Assembly (NCBI RefSeq): GCF_020524345.1
Contig: NZ_JAIVLH010000023.1
Location: forward strand, 26,745-90,744
Length of the DNA: 64,000 nt
Direction: 5' to 3'
Source: Metabacillus niabensis
Lineage (GTDB): Bacteria; Bacillota; Bacilli; Bacillales; Bacillaceae
The translations under genes and the position numbers were made by a program. Numbering within the stretch: position 1 is the stretch's first letter; every line of letters starts with the position of its first letter. The notes below the pieces were generated by a model, which was not told the DNA's origin, did not search any database, and was given only the letters and a program-made list of their open reading frames with translations. Of this stretch, positions 37,201 through 46,300 are shown in pieces.

Positions 37201-40200
37201 CAACCGTTACTTCAATTGAAGCCTCAATGTCACCAGCTTTAACCTTTATTATAGCAATACCTTCAGCTACTCCGACAACACGTCCATTGTTTACATTTGC
37301 TACTTCGTTATCAGAAGTTGACCAGACAAGCTCTTCTCCGAGCATCACACGACCGCTTTGATCCTTTACATATGCAGTTACACCTTTTGTGTCGCCAGGG
37401 TTAATAGCAAATGTATCAGGATTTATCTCAATGCTGGTTGGTACAGGTGTATATTCTGCTTCAGATTGATCATATAGTACCATCATTGAAAGACCCTCAA
37501 CAGATACTTTGTCTGAGTTGACTGTACGTATTGTTTCTGTTCCAGCTGAAGTATGATCAACGACAACATTCCAGTTTCCGACTGTTGGTAGAGCTACTTC
37601 TTTTGTTGTTTTATTTGCATTATAAATCACAACAATATTTTTCCATGTATCATTGTTTGCATTGTCTTTTAATTGGTATGCGACAATGTTATCATTCTGA
37701 TTAAAAACTTGAAGATGTTCTTCAATTTTTTCCTTTGATTCCATTTTAAAAGCGGCATGTTTTTTTCGTAATTCTATTAAGCCTTTGTAGTAGTTAAAAA
37801 CTGAGTGATATTCATCTTTTAGTTCCCAACGGATTTGGTTAATTGTATCAGGACTCTTATAGCTATTGTGTACACCATATTTACTTCTTAACATTTCTTC
37901 ACCCGCATGAAGAAACGGGATTCCTTGTGAAGTTAAGACAATTCCATTGGCCAATAAACTGCGTTTAACCCATTCATTGTTCAATGCATTTTCTTCTGTG
38001 ATGACTGCATGGGGATCATACTGCTCTGACTCATGATTACCATCAGTTCCGGCAGCTCTCATTAATTTGTCCCAAAGGTTTAAATTATCATGTGCTGTAA
38101 CATACGTAATACTTTCTTGAGGCTTACTTGTAAATTGATCGATAGCACCTTTTAAGCCGGCAACGATATCTCCTTCTTTACCCGAAGCACCTGTTGCAAA
38201 ACCAGTCCCAGCTCCATCACTATCTCCTTTGATAGCACCTCTGATATTATCGTTAAAAACAGCATAGCCTTGATCTTTTTGCGATCCTTTTACATGCTGC
38301 ATTGAATTTGGCAGGCTAGTTGTACCACCAGTCCAAGGTTCACCATAAATCAACATATTCGGATCTACATTGTTCTTCAATTCTTTTGTTAATTCCTGCA
38401 TTGTTTTTTGATCAATTAAGCCCATTAAGTCAAAACGGAAGCCATCAATACCAAATTCTGTAGCCCAATAATGAACAGAATCTTTAATATATTTACGAAC
38501 CATCGGTCGTTCTGAAGCTACTTCATTTCCTGTACCTGAGCCGTTTGTAATTTCCCCTGTATCATCTGTACGATAATAATAACCTGGAACAACCAAATCA
38601 AATGGAGAAGTGCCTTCTAATTGTGTTGATTCGTTCATATACGTGTGATTATACACAACGTCTGAAATGACACGTATTCCATGATCATGTAAAGATTGAA
38701 CCATTTGCTTGTATTCTATTATTCTACTAGTCGGATCAGCAGGGTCAGTAGAATAAGATCCTTCCGGCACATTAAAATGTATTGGATCATAGCCCCAGTT
38801 AAACTTTGCATCTGTGGAGTTAGGGTCATTAACCGTTAGTTCGTTTACAGAACCGAAGTCATAGGTTGGTAATAAGTGCACATAGTTCACACCTAATTCA
38901 TTTAAGGAATCTATGCCTGTTTTCACACCATTTGGTCCTGTTGTTCCCGTTTCTGTAAATGCTAAATATTTTCCTTTATTGTCCATTCCAGATTGCTTAT
39001 CAATTGAAAAATCTCTTACATGGAGTTCATAGATGATTGCATCAGCTGGTGATACAATAGCCGGTTTGTCTGCCGGGTCAAATCCATTAGGGTTAGTGCT
39101 ATTCAAATCAACAACAGCTGCTCTTTGGCCGTTTGCGGACGTTGCACGCGCATATGGATCAACCGCATAATGAGACGTTCCATCAGCGAATTCAAGCTTG
39201 TACATATAATATTTATTTTTCAAATTACCATTGACTGTAATAGACCATACACCATTATTTGCTCTTTTCATGTCTGTTTCAGAACCACCTGAGTGGTCTT
39301 TAACAAAAGCACCTTCATATGTACCTTCATCTTCATAGATTGCCAGATTCACCTTAGTTGCTGTAGGTGCCCATAACTTGAAGGTTGTTTGACTGGAGGA
39401 GTAGGTGTAACCCAAATCATCTCCATCATAATAGAAACGATCATCATTCAAGACATTACGCATCGTTACTTTTTTGCCTTCTGATTGCCCCAATGAAACT
39501 TCATACACGTTCCTTACATCGATACTTTCACCATCGGCAATCATAATTTTTGCTTTTTTATTTCCTATAGTTGTTGTTGTCGTATCAATGACCTTGTTAG
39601 TTTTCTTGTCCGTTAACACAAATTCTTGTTTCCCAATTTCTTTATTTGTTGTAACCAAAATTTCATTTAGTGAATCCATTAATGCAGATTGCACCTTAAC
39701 CGGCTCCAATGATTCGATTGTGAAAGTTGAATTTCCATCGATTGTATTTGGATTCAACGGATCTGTACTGTTTTCATTCCAATTACGATTGTTAAAAATA
39801 AATTTATACTGATGCTCACCTGGTTCAAGATCTAAAATAGTGGTAGAGAATATACCATCTTTCTCTGTCAATTGGACAGCAGTTGTTAAATCCCAGTTAT
39901 TAAAGCTTCCAATTACGTATACTGCGGTTTCCCCATTACTTTCGTAATTGAATGTAACCGTGCCATCCTCATTTAGAACAGGGCTATTCATAGCTGGTAA
40001 TCCGGGCGGATCACCAATCGTAAATATAGAATTCCCGTTTGCTTGTTTAGAATTAGACGGGTCCATTATCCATTCTTCATCAACAATAAACTTATACTCA
40101 TATGTTCCCTTTGTTAGCTCTTTCGTTAGAGTCCATATTCCATCTGACTCTTCCGTCATATCAATAGCCTCATTTTGCCAATCTGTAAAGCTGCCTGCAA

Positions 40201-40375
40201 TCTTAACAGATGTTGCTTCCCCCTCATATAAAAACGTAACAGTCCCATCATCATTGATTAGTGGACTCGTCACTTCTGCGCTAACGCTTTCATATGAAAG
40301 AAATCCCGAAAAAAGTTGTAAAACGAAAGAAAATACAACCAACAAAGATAACGCTCTCAATTTTGACCTCTTCAA
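34202..40375 (-). CDS. Cell-wall-anchored amylopullulanase with two GH13 catalytic modules
   Basis: 2057-residue secreted enzyme for alpha-glucans. Order: signal peptide (to about 33, cut after SVSA); two AMPK-type E-set glucan-binding domains (about 35-120, 130-220); pullulanase module with NWGYDP (526), nucleophile Asp649 in GFRFDL, Glu679 in YGEPW and Asp763 in TAHDN; two Big_2 domains (about 980-1145); CBM41-like domain (about 1147-1245); two more beta domains; alpha-amylase module from about 1455 with Asp1676 in YFRID, Glu1705 in MIGEYWG and Asp1771 in SSHDQNG; then a long Asn/Asp/Lys-rich linker and a sorting signal LPLTAS at about 2023, membrane segment and RRR tail. I chose TTG 40375 behind GGGGAGG, which gives a standard signal peptide. 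Both active sites look complete. Two cre/MalR-like operators lie upstream. Confidence 0.93.
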   Translation of the reverse strand: MKRSKLRALSLLVVFSFVLQLFSGFLSYESVSAEVTSPLINDDGTVTFLYEGEATSVKIAGSFTDWQNEAIDMTEESDGIWTLTKELTKGTYEYKFIVDEEWIMDPSNSKQANGNSIFTIGDPPGLPAMNSPVLNEDGTVTFNYESNGETAVYVIGSFNNWDLTTAVQLTEKDGIFSTTILDLEPGEHQYKFIFNNRNWNENSTDPLNPNTIDGNSTFTIESLEPVKVQSALMDSLNEILVTTNKEIGKQEFVLTDKKTNKVIDTTTTTIGNKKAKIMIADGESIDVRNVYEVSLGQSEGKKVTMRNVLNDDRFYYDGDDLGYTYSSSQTTFKLWAPTATKVNLAIYEDEGTYEGAFVKDHSGGSETDMKRANNGVWSITVNGNLKNKYYMYKLEFADGTSHYAVDPYARATSANGQRAAVVDLNSTNPNGFDPADKPAIVSPADAIIYELHVRDFSIDKQSGMDNKGKYLAFTETGTTGPNGVKTGIDSLNELGVNYVHLLPTYDFGSVNELTVNDPNSTDAKFNWGYDPIHFNVPEGSYSTDPADPTSRIIEYKQMVQSLHDHGIRVISDVVYNHTYMNESTQLEGTSPFDLVVPGYYYRTDDTGEITNGSGTGNEVASERPMVRKYIKDSVHYWATEFGIDGFRFDLMGLIDQKTMQELTKELKNNVDPNMLIYGEPWTGGTTSLPNSMQHVKGSQKDQGYAVFNDNIRGAIKGDSDGAGTGFATGASGKEGDIVAGLKGAIDQFTSKPQESITYVTAHDNLNLWDKLMRAAGTDGNHESEQYDPHAVITEENALNNEWVKRSLLANGIVLTSQGIPFLHAGEEMLRSKYGVHNSYKSPDTINQIRWELKDEYHSVFNYYKGLIELRKKHAAFKMESKEKIEEHLQVFNQNDNIVAYQLKDNANNDTWKNIVVIYNANKTTKEVALPTVGNWNVVVDHTSAGTETIRTVNSDKVSVEGLSMMVLYDQSEAEYTPVPTSIEINPDTFAINPGDTKGVTAYVKDQSGRVMLGEELVWSTSDNEVANVNNGRVVGVAEGIAIIKVKAGDIEASIEVTVEKLVADTISIVGNNSVFETYSTQLSAHVKDQFNQDMLHAKVVWSSSDTSIATVDNTGKVTGIKPGNVAITATSGDADATFDIEVKKNVKRYVRIKYVRPDGEFTGDFGAWNLWVWNTGVKNDQIDFETIDGDTAVANVEIAPETEAIGFLIRKGTDWNTAKISPDSDDHNVQINRDDILTKVTVVTGVPGQTVVPSVNGPVLEDGNVTFYYRDEELFQSDEMHSIEEVKVKIDGKEYPLEYNKQNEYFSYKLEGLEEGTHEYTFLVTKEGETVEVNDPKNIKNGKSTITYTRPNLTIKTNVSPSEISFDENAVLKVDVTSEDKVNIREIYADFRALGGKEKVDIDPNVGAVSIAANQSVTAGEKEIKIVVIDEFGNTHKQSVKVTVKPEQSVGGKLSFDWDEARIYFMLTDRFKDGDPSNNGKGEYDPAHSEAYHGGDIQGIIDELDYIDDLGINTIWISPIVDNIEFNKGSDFKTAAGLEPKQYGYHGYWAKDFTSLDEHLGDMETFQELIEKAHDRGIKIMLDVVVNHAGYGMDGDIWDTWKADAENLPTEDELATFKGMLRTVDEDTTVRGELDNLPDFKTEDPAVRQKIINWQTEWLEKARTDRGDTIDYFRIDTVKHVEDATWQALKNELTAIDPSFKMIGEYWGASIANDGGYLGTGQMDSLLDFDFKEKAKSFVDGNIDSVESYLQDRNNRLTNSATLGQFLSSHDQNGFLTEYVHGDVGKLKVASALQITSKGQPVIYYGEELGRSGKSDWEKDADGNVLAFGQNRDDMPWDLYENEDPEAMALHKHYSTLLNIREDYSKVFSKGTREKIAGGDAEKYIVFKRQYDDENILVGLNTATEEKQATFPVDYAANTILTDLYNNKEYVVNDKQEVTIILPSKDNGGSAVLTYVTEKPGENPGDNQDEESEGDTGDKNSENPGNKPEDKSDEKSGNNTSDKSNDSNNGNKPDSSSKERNYLPLTASTHYNWLIVGGIMIVIGCAYVYVQRRRVER

Positions 40376-40410
40376 GTTCCTTTGCCTCCCCTTTAAATCA
40401 ATCGGTTTTA

Positions 40411-40427
40411 GCGGAAACGTTTGCGCA
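40411..40427. promoter_or_regulatory. cre/MalR-like operator 2 (downstream of promoter)
   Basis: GCGGAAACGTTTGCGCA fits the cre consensus TGNAANCGNWNNCW except at both ends and also resembles LacI-family maltose-regulator operators (GCAAACGTTTGC). It lies between the predicted transcription start and the TTG start, so binding would block elongation. Confidence 0.55.
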
Positions 40428-40450
40428 ATATAAAAAAAGAAATACAAAAC

Positions 40451-40479
40451 ATATTCTCTCTATATAACCCCTTATGCAA
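40451..40479 (-). promoter_or_regulatory. Candidate promoter of the amylopullulanase gene
   Basis: On the minus strand TTGCAT (40479-40474), a 17-base spacer and GAATAT (40456-40451). The -35 is embedded in operator 1. Confidence 0.5.
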
Positions 40480-40489
40480 ACGCTTTCTA
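40475..40489. promoter_or_regulatory. cre-like operator 1 (overlaps -35)
   Basis: TGCAAACGCTTTCTA; its reverse complement, AGAAAGCGTTTGCA, fits TGNAANCGNWNNCA except for the first base. It covers the predicted -35, a usual place for repression by CcpA or a LacI-type regulator. Confidence 0.6.
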
Positions 40490-40591
40490 CACAATTTAGA
40501 ATATCATCTTCAGAATATTGTTGCAATACAAATTATGAATCATCCTCATTTTATCACCTAATTAAAGCTATCAAATTGGTGTAGATTGCTC

Positions 40592-41110
40592 TCATTGAGT
40601 TAAAATCCATTGAGCTGCCATTAATAATGAAGGAAATTGAGCATCTGCTAATCCTTCTTTATCACCAATTAGAATAGTTTTAGTGCCCGCCTGTTTGCCA
40701 GCCAATATATCAACATCTCGATCTCCTACCATATAACTTTCCTTCAAATTCACCTCATGTTTTTCTGCTAATGAATAAAGCATTTCTGGCTCTGGCTTTC
40801 GACATGCACAACCAGAGTTCGGTTTGTGGGGACAATAGATAATATCATCAATTTTTCCACCATTTTTTGCAATATCCTGCTTCATTTTTTCATGAACCTT
40901 TCTTAGCATACCTTCCTTCATATACCCTAAACCAACACCACCTTGATTTGTCACCACAAAGACAAGATAATCTGCGTTGTTTAAGAGTTTTATTCCTTCA
41001 GCAACTCCTTCTAATAAATGCATTTGCTCCGGCTTGTTAACGAATTTTACACGGTGACTTAACACCTCATTAATGACACCGTCTCGATCAAGGAACACAG
41101 CTTTTTTCAC
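40592..41110 (-). CDS. HAD-IIIA phosphatase (GmhB/HisB-N-like)
   Basis: 172-residue HAD-superfamily phosphatase. Motif I is AVFLDRDGVIN, motif II VVTNQGGVG, and motif IV MVGDRDVDILAGKQAG. The zinc-binding cysteine/histidine loop (CPHKPNSGCACRKP) is typical of D-glycero-D-manno-heptose-1,7-bisphosphate phosphatase GmhB and the HisB N-domain. The true substrate in a Gram-positive is uncertain. I chose GTG at 41108-41110 (MKKAVFLDRDG) with AAGGAGAA 8 bases upstream; the longer start lies before that site. It is divergent from ligD and shows no obvious link to NHEJ. Confidence 0.83.
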   Translation of the reverse strand: MKKAVFLDRDGVINEVLSHRVKFVNKPEQMHLLEGVAEGIKLLNNADYLVFVVTNQGGVGLGYMKEGMLRKVHEKMKQDIAKNGGKIDDIIYCPHKPNSGCACRKPEPEMLYSLAEKHEVNLKESYMVGDRDVDILAGKQAGTKTILIGDKEGLADAQFPSLLMAAQWILTQ

Positions 41111-41197
41111 AATTAGAATTCTCCTTTCATGAATCGTCAAGAATTTGATCATATTAATGATATAGAAAATAGTATAAATTTTGAAGGATGATGCTCT

Positions 41198-43030
41198 TTG
41201 AAACCGATGCTACCAACATTACATACTGATATTCCTAAAGGTTCAGATTGGATTTATGAAACAAAGTATGATGGATTTCGTTCAATCTTATATGTAACAG
41301 ATTCAACAATTGAATTTATGAGCCGAAATGAAAAGTCATTAAATAGCCAATTCCCGGAAATCATTTCTGAACTTGAGAGAATTAAAGACATTTTCAAACC
41401 ACATTTGCCCATTATTTTGGATGGAGAAATTGTCTACCTTACCTCAAAACATTTCTCGGATTTTGAACAACTCCAAATTAGAGGAAGATTAAAAAATCAA
41501 GACAAAATTGAAAATGAAGCCAAAAAACACCCTTGCCGGTTTCTAGCCTTTGACCTTTTGGAGATAAGTGGAGAATCTCTATTCGCAAAGTCACTTAATG
41601 AACGAAAAGAACTGCTTTTTAAATTATTCAAAACGATTAAATCTGAGTATGTAGATCAAACTTCATCCAATCTTTTACAGTATGTTCCTTATACAACGAA
41701 CTATTCCAAGTTGTGGGAAGAAATACGTCTTGAAAATGGAGAAGGAATTATTGCCAAGCAATTAAATAGTAAATGGGATGCCGGGGTACGTACACAACAA
41801 TGGTTAAAAATTAAAAACTATAAGTATGCAGCGTTTTTTATTACGGGTTATGACAAAGAGAATGGATATTTTCATGTTGGTGTTTTTCAAAATGAAAAAA
41901 TTGTTCCATTAGGGGTGTTCTCACATGGAATATCAAGTACCGAACGCGAAGCACTTCTTACAATAATACGTGAAAATAAAACAGCTGAAACAACTTCTTT
42001 TATTGAGATAGAACCAGCTATTGTTGTAGAAATTCAATTTTTATCTCTGTATAAAAATCAATTGCGTGAACCTTCTTTTTCATCGTTTCGATTTGATGTC
42101 CATATTAGTGATTGCACATGGGATCAATTATTGATTAAAACTGCGCCTATTCGTGACGAGATTTCCATTACACATCCCGATAAACCATTGTGGGAAACGG
42201 TTGATGTTAAGAAAGAGAATTTTTTAAGTTACCTTTATCAAATTTCACCATTGATGCTGCCTTTTTTACAAAAGCGCTTACTTACAGTTATCCGTTTTCC
42301 TCATGGAATGTTTGGTGAAGCTTTTTATCAAAAACACTGTCCTGATTACGCTCCTTCATTTATAAAAACGAGTAACCACGAAGGAATTGAATATATTATT
42401 TGTGAAGATCTTTCAACATTGATGTGGTTAGGAAATCAACTAGCATTTGAGTTCCATATTCCTTTCCAAACAATTGATACAACACAACCTACCGAAATTG
42501 TTTTTGACTTGGACCCACCTTCCAGAGAATATTTCTCTTTAGCGATAAAAGCTGCATTAGAAATGAAAAAAATTTTTGACCAATTTCAACTTAAAACATT
42601 TCCTAAATTGTCTGGAAATAAAGGTTTGCAAATTCATATACCTCTTACCAAAAATTCACTTACTTATGATGAAACTCGTGTATTCACAGAATTTATCGCT
42701 CATTTTCTCGTTACAAGTTTTCCTGACGATTTTACAGTTGAACGGATGAAAAAAAATCGTGGTAACCGACTTTATTTAGACTATATTCAACATGCTGAAG
42801 GCAAGACCATTATCGCCCCCTACTCTCTCAGAGGGAAAAAAGAAGGAGCATTTATCGCATCTCCCCTTTTTTGGGATGAAATAAATGAACATTTGTCAGT
42901 AGAACAATTTACAATTGATGAGGTGCTTCGTCGATCAAAAACAATTGGTTGTCCTTTTCAACATTATTTTGAAACACCTCAGGATAAAACGCTACGGACA
43001 TTAATTGACCAAATCAACAATGTACAATAA
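41198..43030 (+). CDS. ligD: DNA ligase D (ligase plus polymerase domains)
   Basis: 610-residue ATP-dependent ligase of bacterial NHEJ. N-terminal ligase domain with catalytic Lys23 in ETKYDGFRS, then LDGEIVY and GEGIIAKQL, and OB fold up to about residue 300. The C-terminal archaeo-eukaryotic primase-type polymerase domain (about 315-600) has FDLDPPSREY and SGNKGLQIHIPL. There is no separate phosphoesterase domain, as in B. subtilis LigD (611 residues). The start is TTG at 41198 with AAGGATG upstream. It works with Ku (33190-34101). Confidence 0.96.
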   Translation: MKPMLPTLHTDIPKGSDWIYETKYDGFRSILYVTDSTIEFMSRNEKSLNSQFPEIISELERIKDIFKPHLPIILDGEIVYLTSKHFSDFEQLQIRGRLKNQDKIENEAKKHPCRFLAFDLLEISGESLFAKSLNERKELLFKLFKTIKSEYVDQTSSNLLQYVPYTTNYSKLWEEIRLENGEGIIAKQLNSKWDAGVRTQQWLKIKNYKYAAFFITGYDKENGYFHVGVFQNEKIVPLGVFSHGISSTEREALLTIIRENKTAETTSFIEIEPAIVVEIQFLSLYKNQLREPSFSSFRFDVHISDCTWDQLLIKTAPIRDEISITHPDKPLWETVDVKKENFLSYLYQISPLMLPFLQKRLLTVIRFPHGMFGEAFYQKHCPDYAPSFIKTSNHEGIEYIICEDLSTLMWLGNQLAFEFHIPFQTIDTTQPTEIVFDLDPPSREYFSLAIKAALEMKKIFDQFQLKTFPKLSGNKGLQIHIPLTKNSLTYDETRVFTEFIAHFLVTSFPDDFTVERMKKNRGNRLYLDYIQHAEGKTIIAPYSLRGKKEGAFIASPLFWDEINEHLSVEQFTIDEVLRRSKTIGCPFQHYFETPQDKTLRTLIDQINNVQ

Positions 43031-43104
43031 GGAGAGCTATTATTCGTTTGCTCTTATCTTAGTTGGAGGTCGTTTTATGTCCTAAATCTTCATTTGCTTT
43101 ATGA

Positions 43105-43260
43105 TGAAAGACATTCTGTTTCGGTATCATTTCCATTTTGTCTTTCATTCGCTCTATAAGAGACATTCTGAGTTAGTTTCTTTTCCATTCTGTCTTTCAA
43201 CCGGTCTATGAAAGACAGAATGGACTCAAATTCTTTTACATTTTGTCCTTCAACAATTCA
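43105..43260. repeat. Three tandem 52-base repeats
   Basis: Units begin at 43105 (TGAAAGACATTCTG), 43157 (TAAGAGACATTCTG) and 43209 (TGAAAGACAGAATGG), with an exact 52-base period. Each also contains a TCATTTCCATTTTGTCTTTC-like second half (TTTCCATTCTGTCTTTC, TTTACATTTTGTCCTTC). GAAAGACA and TGTCTTTC are complementary, so each unit can fold on itself or on a neighbour. No gene is seen in it. It lies between ligD and the RND gene terminator. Confidence 0.75.
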
Positions 43261-43285
43261 CATAATAAGATTAAAAAAAGTAAAG

Positions 43286-43321
43286 CAAAGTGGACAGTCT
43301 ACATTGACTCCCCACTTTGTT
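43286..43321 (-). terminator. Terminator after RND exporter gene
   Basis: On the minus strand CAAAGTGGGGAGTC pairs with GACTGTCCACTTTG (43286-43319), followed by CTTTAC and T7. Confidence 0.8.
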
Positions 43322-46300
43322 TTACTTCTTTTTATCTTTCATAATATCTATCATTTGTTCAAGCATGTTGACCATATCATCCTTGTCAAATTTAGAGGAT
43401 CCAGGCAAGTCTTCTTTCATTGAATCCTGTTGGACATTTTGATGAAAGATTGGATTTTCTATTCGATCGGCTGATACAAGACGGCCCTCTGGTGTAACGT
43501 ATTTTTTATTCATTCTTCTTGTTTCACGATCAACAAAGCTATAGACAATCGGGATGATGAATAGTGAAAGAAATGTGCTTGAGATTAAACCTCCAATGAC
43601 CGTGATCCCCATGGGTCGATTGATTTCTGTTCCCTCACCTAAGCCAAGTGCTAAAGGTACCAACCCCAATATAGTCGTCAATGCAGTCATTAGAATTGGA
43701 CGAAGCCTTACTCTTACTGATTCAACTAGTGCATCATATGTTTTAAAACCTTGTGCCTTTTTCTGATTAATGAAGTCAACAATCACTATTGCATTATTTA
43801 CAACGATGCCAGCTAACACAATAAGACCTATAACGACTGTTAAACTGATTGGAGATTTTGTGACAGTTAAAGCTACAGCTACTCCAATTAGCATTAATGG
43901 GACAGTAAACATAATGACAAATGGATATTTAAAGGACTCGAACTGTGCCGCCATTACAATGTAAATAAAAATAATTGCCAGGATAAAGGCAAGTAACATA
44001 TCATCCTTTGTTGACTCGAGCAACTCTCGATCACCACTAAAACTAATGTCCGTTTCTTCAGGTAAATCCAGCTCTTTAATTTCTTTATCAACTAATTCTG
44101 AAAAATCACCTAAGTTTGTTGAGTTACTATATCTTACTGTGTATTGTACGGCAGGCTGCTTATCTATTCTTTGAATGGATACCGGTCCTTCGCCAACTTG
44201 AATTGTGGATACATCCCCAAGCTCTACAAAGCTATTATCTGGTTTTTTAATTAGTAAACCTTTTAGAGCATCAACATCCTCACGGACAGTCTCATCATAC
44301 CGGACATTTACCATATAAATTTCTTGATCACGTTCATTTGTTATCTGTATGGCATCTGTCCCTCTTGTTACATCATTTACGACCATCCCGATTTGGACAG
44401 GTGTTAAGCCGTTATCGAGTGCTTTATCTCGTTTAACTGTAATCTGAATTTCTTCAACAGTTTCTGTAAGATCATTTGATATTTCTTCAGAATCTGTCAA
44501 CTTAACAAGCGCTTTATCAATTTGTGCAATAGATTCTCTTAATCGAGTTTCATTCGTATCTTTTACATAAAATGTTAACGTGTTAGGGGTAGATCCTGTT
44601 GAAGATTGAGTATGAAATGAGAGCTTAGCGGTTTTATTTTCTCCTCTTGCTACATTTCCCAATGTTTTTTGAACATTATCGATCAACTCAAATGTCGTGA
44701 CATTGCGAGACTCCAGATCTTTTAGTTTCACGTAAATTTCAGCAATATTTGTTCGTCCGGTTCCTCTAAAGGATTCCTCCTGTGTTGTGCCAATTAGACT
44801 AACATATAAATCAACACCGTCCTCTTCCTCTAGCTCTTCTTCAATCGCTGTTACTACTTTAGACGTTTCTGATAAGGATGATCCATTTTCTAGTTCAACA
44901 TCAATTGTAAAAAACCCTTCATCAGTATTTGGTAAAAATACTGAGCCAACTCTAGTTAACCCATATACACTTCCTGCAAAAACGAACAACGTTATACTTA
45001 ACACAACTGTACGATTACGCAAAGACCATTTAATAGCATTGTCTAGAGAATACATAAATGTAGACTCTCTACGGACCTTTTCTATGTTTTTGGCAGGGTT
45101 TTTTAATAGTTGACTTGCAAGCATAGGCACGATTGTCAAGGCAACAAATAAAGATGCAAACAAACTAAAAGCAATTGTCAAGGCAAACTCTGCAAAAAGA
45201 TCACCGATAATACCTGTAATAAAGACGACAGGTATAAATACCGCAACAGTTGTTAAGGTAGAAGCAATAATAGCAGGACCAATTTCTTTTGCTCCTTGAA
45301 ACGCTGCCTCTTTTGGTTTTTTCCCCATTAAGAGATGACGATAAATATTTTCGATAACCACGATGGCATTGTCGACAAGCATCCCGATCCCAAGAGCTAA
45401 TCCACCTAGAGTCATTATGTTTAACGTAAAATTCGCAAAATACATGAGAACAAATGTCACAATAACAGAATATGGAATTGCCACTCCAATAATAAGAGGA
45501 CTTTTCATGCTTTTCAAAAAAACAAAAAGAATAAGCATGGCCAAAATTCCACCTATTATTAGAGTATTGAGCATATTTCCAATCGCTTGATCAACATAGT
45601 TTCCTTGATCAAAAATGATATCCGCATTTATGGATTCATATTTCTCCTCAGAAAGGATAGTTGTCAATTTCTCCTGAAAGGCGTCAGAAACTGAAGCTGT
45701 ATTTGCATCAGATTGTTGTAAGATACTAACTAGCAAAGAGGGATTTTGATTGGCACGTGTTATGGTATTAGACTCCTCTTTAGCCATTACAACATCCGCT
45801 ATATCTCCAACCGTAACATTGTCACCAGTTGCAGGATCTTTCTTCACAATTAAACTTTTTAATACGTCAATAGAATCGATCGTACTGATAACTCTTGTTG
45901 TTAACTGTTTTCCATCCGACACGACTGGATCTCCAGGTGTTGTGACAGAGTTAGCTCTAATAGTATTAACAATTTCTGATTGACTAAGTGAGTATTGTTC
46001 CAGCTTATGTTGATCAAGATTTACACTTATTTCATCCGTTTGTAACCCTGAAAGGTTAACACTTGCTATACCTTCCGTTTTACTTAATTCTTGTTCTAAC
46101 TCCCCCGCTAAATTCTGAAGTTGCTCTGTATCTTGTGAAGACGATAGAGAAAGTTGTATGATCGGAAATTGAGAAGGATCAAATTTTAAAAATCTCGGCT
46201 CCCCTGCATCATCCGGTAATGGTGCATCCTCCATTCTTGTAAGAATTTCATCTTGAATATCATCAATATGAGTTGTCCAAGTGAATTTCATGATAACAAG

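Noticed and set aside
43208..43423. 71-codon plus-strand frame
   Set aside because: Spans the third tandem repeat, a terminator and the end of the RND gene; not a gene.
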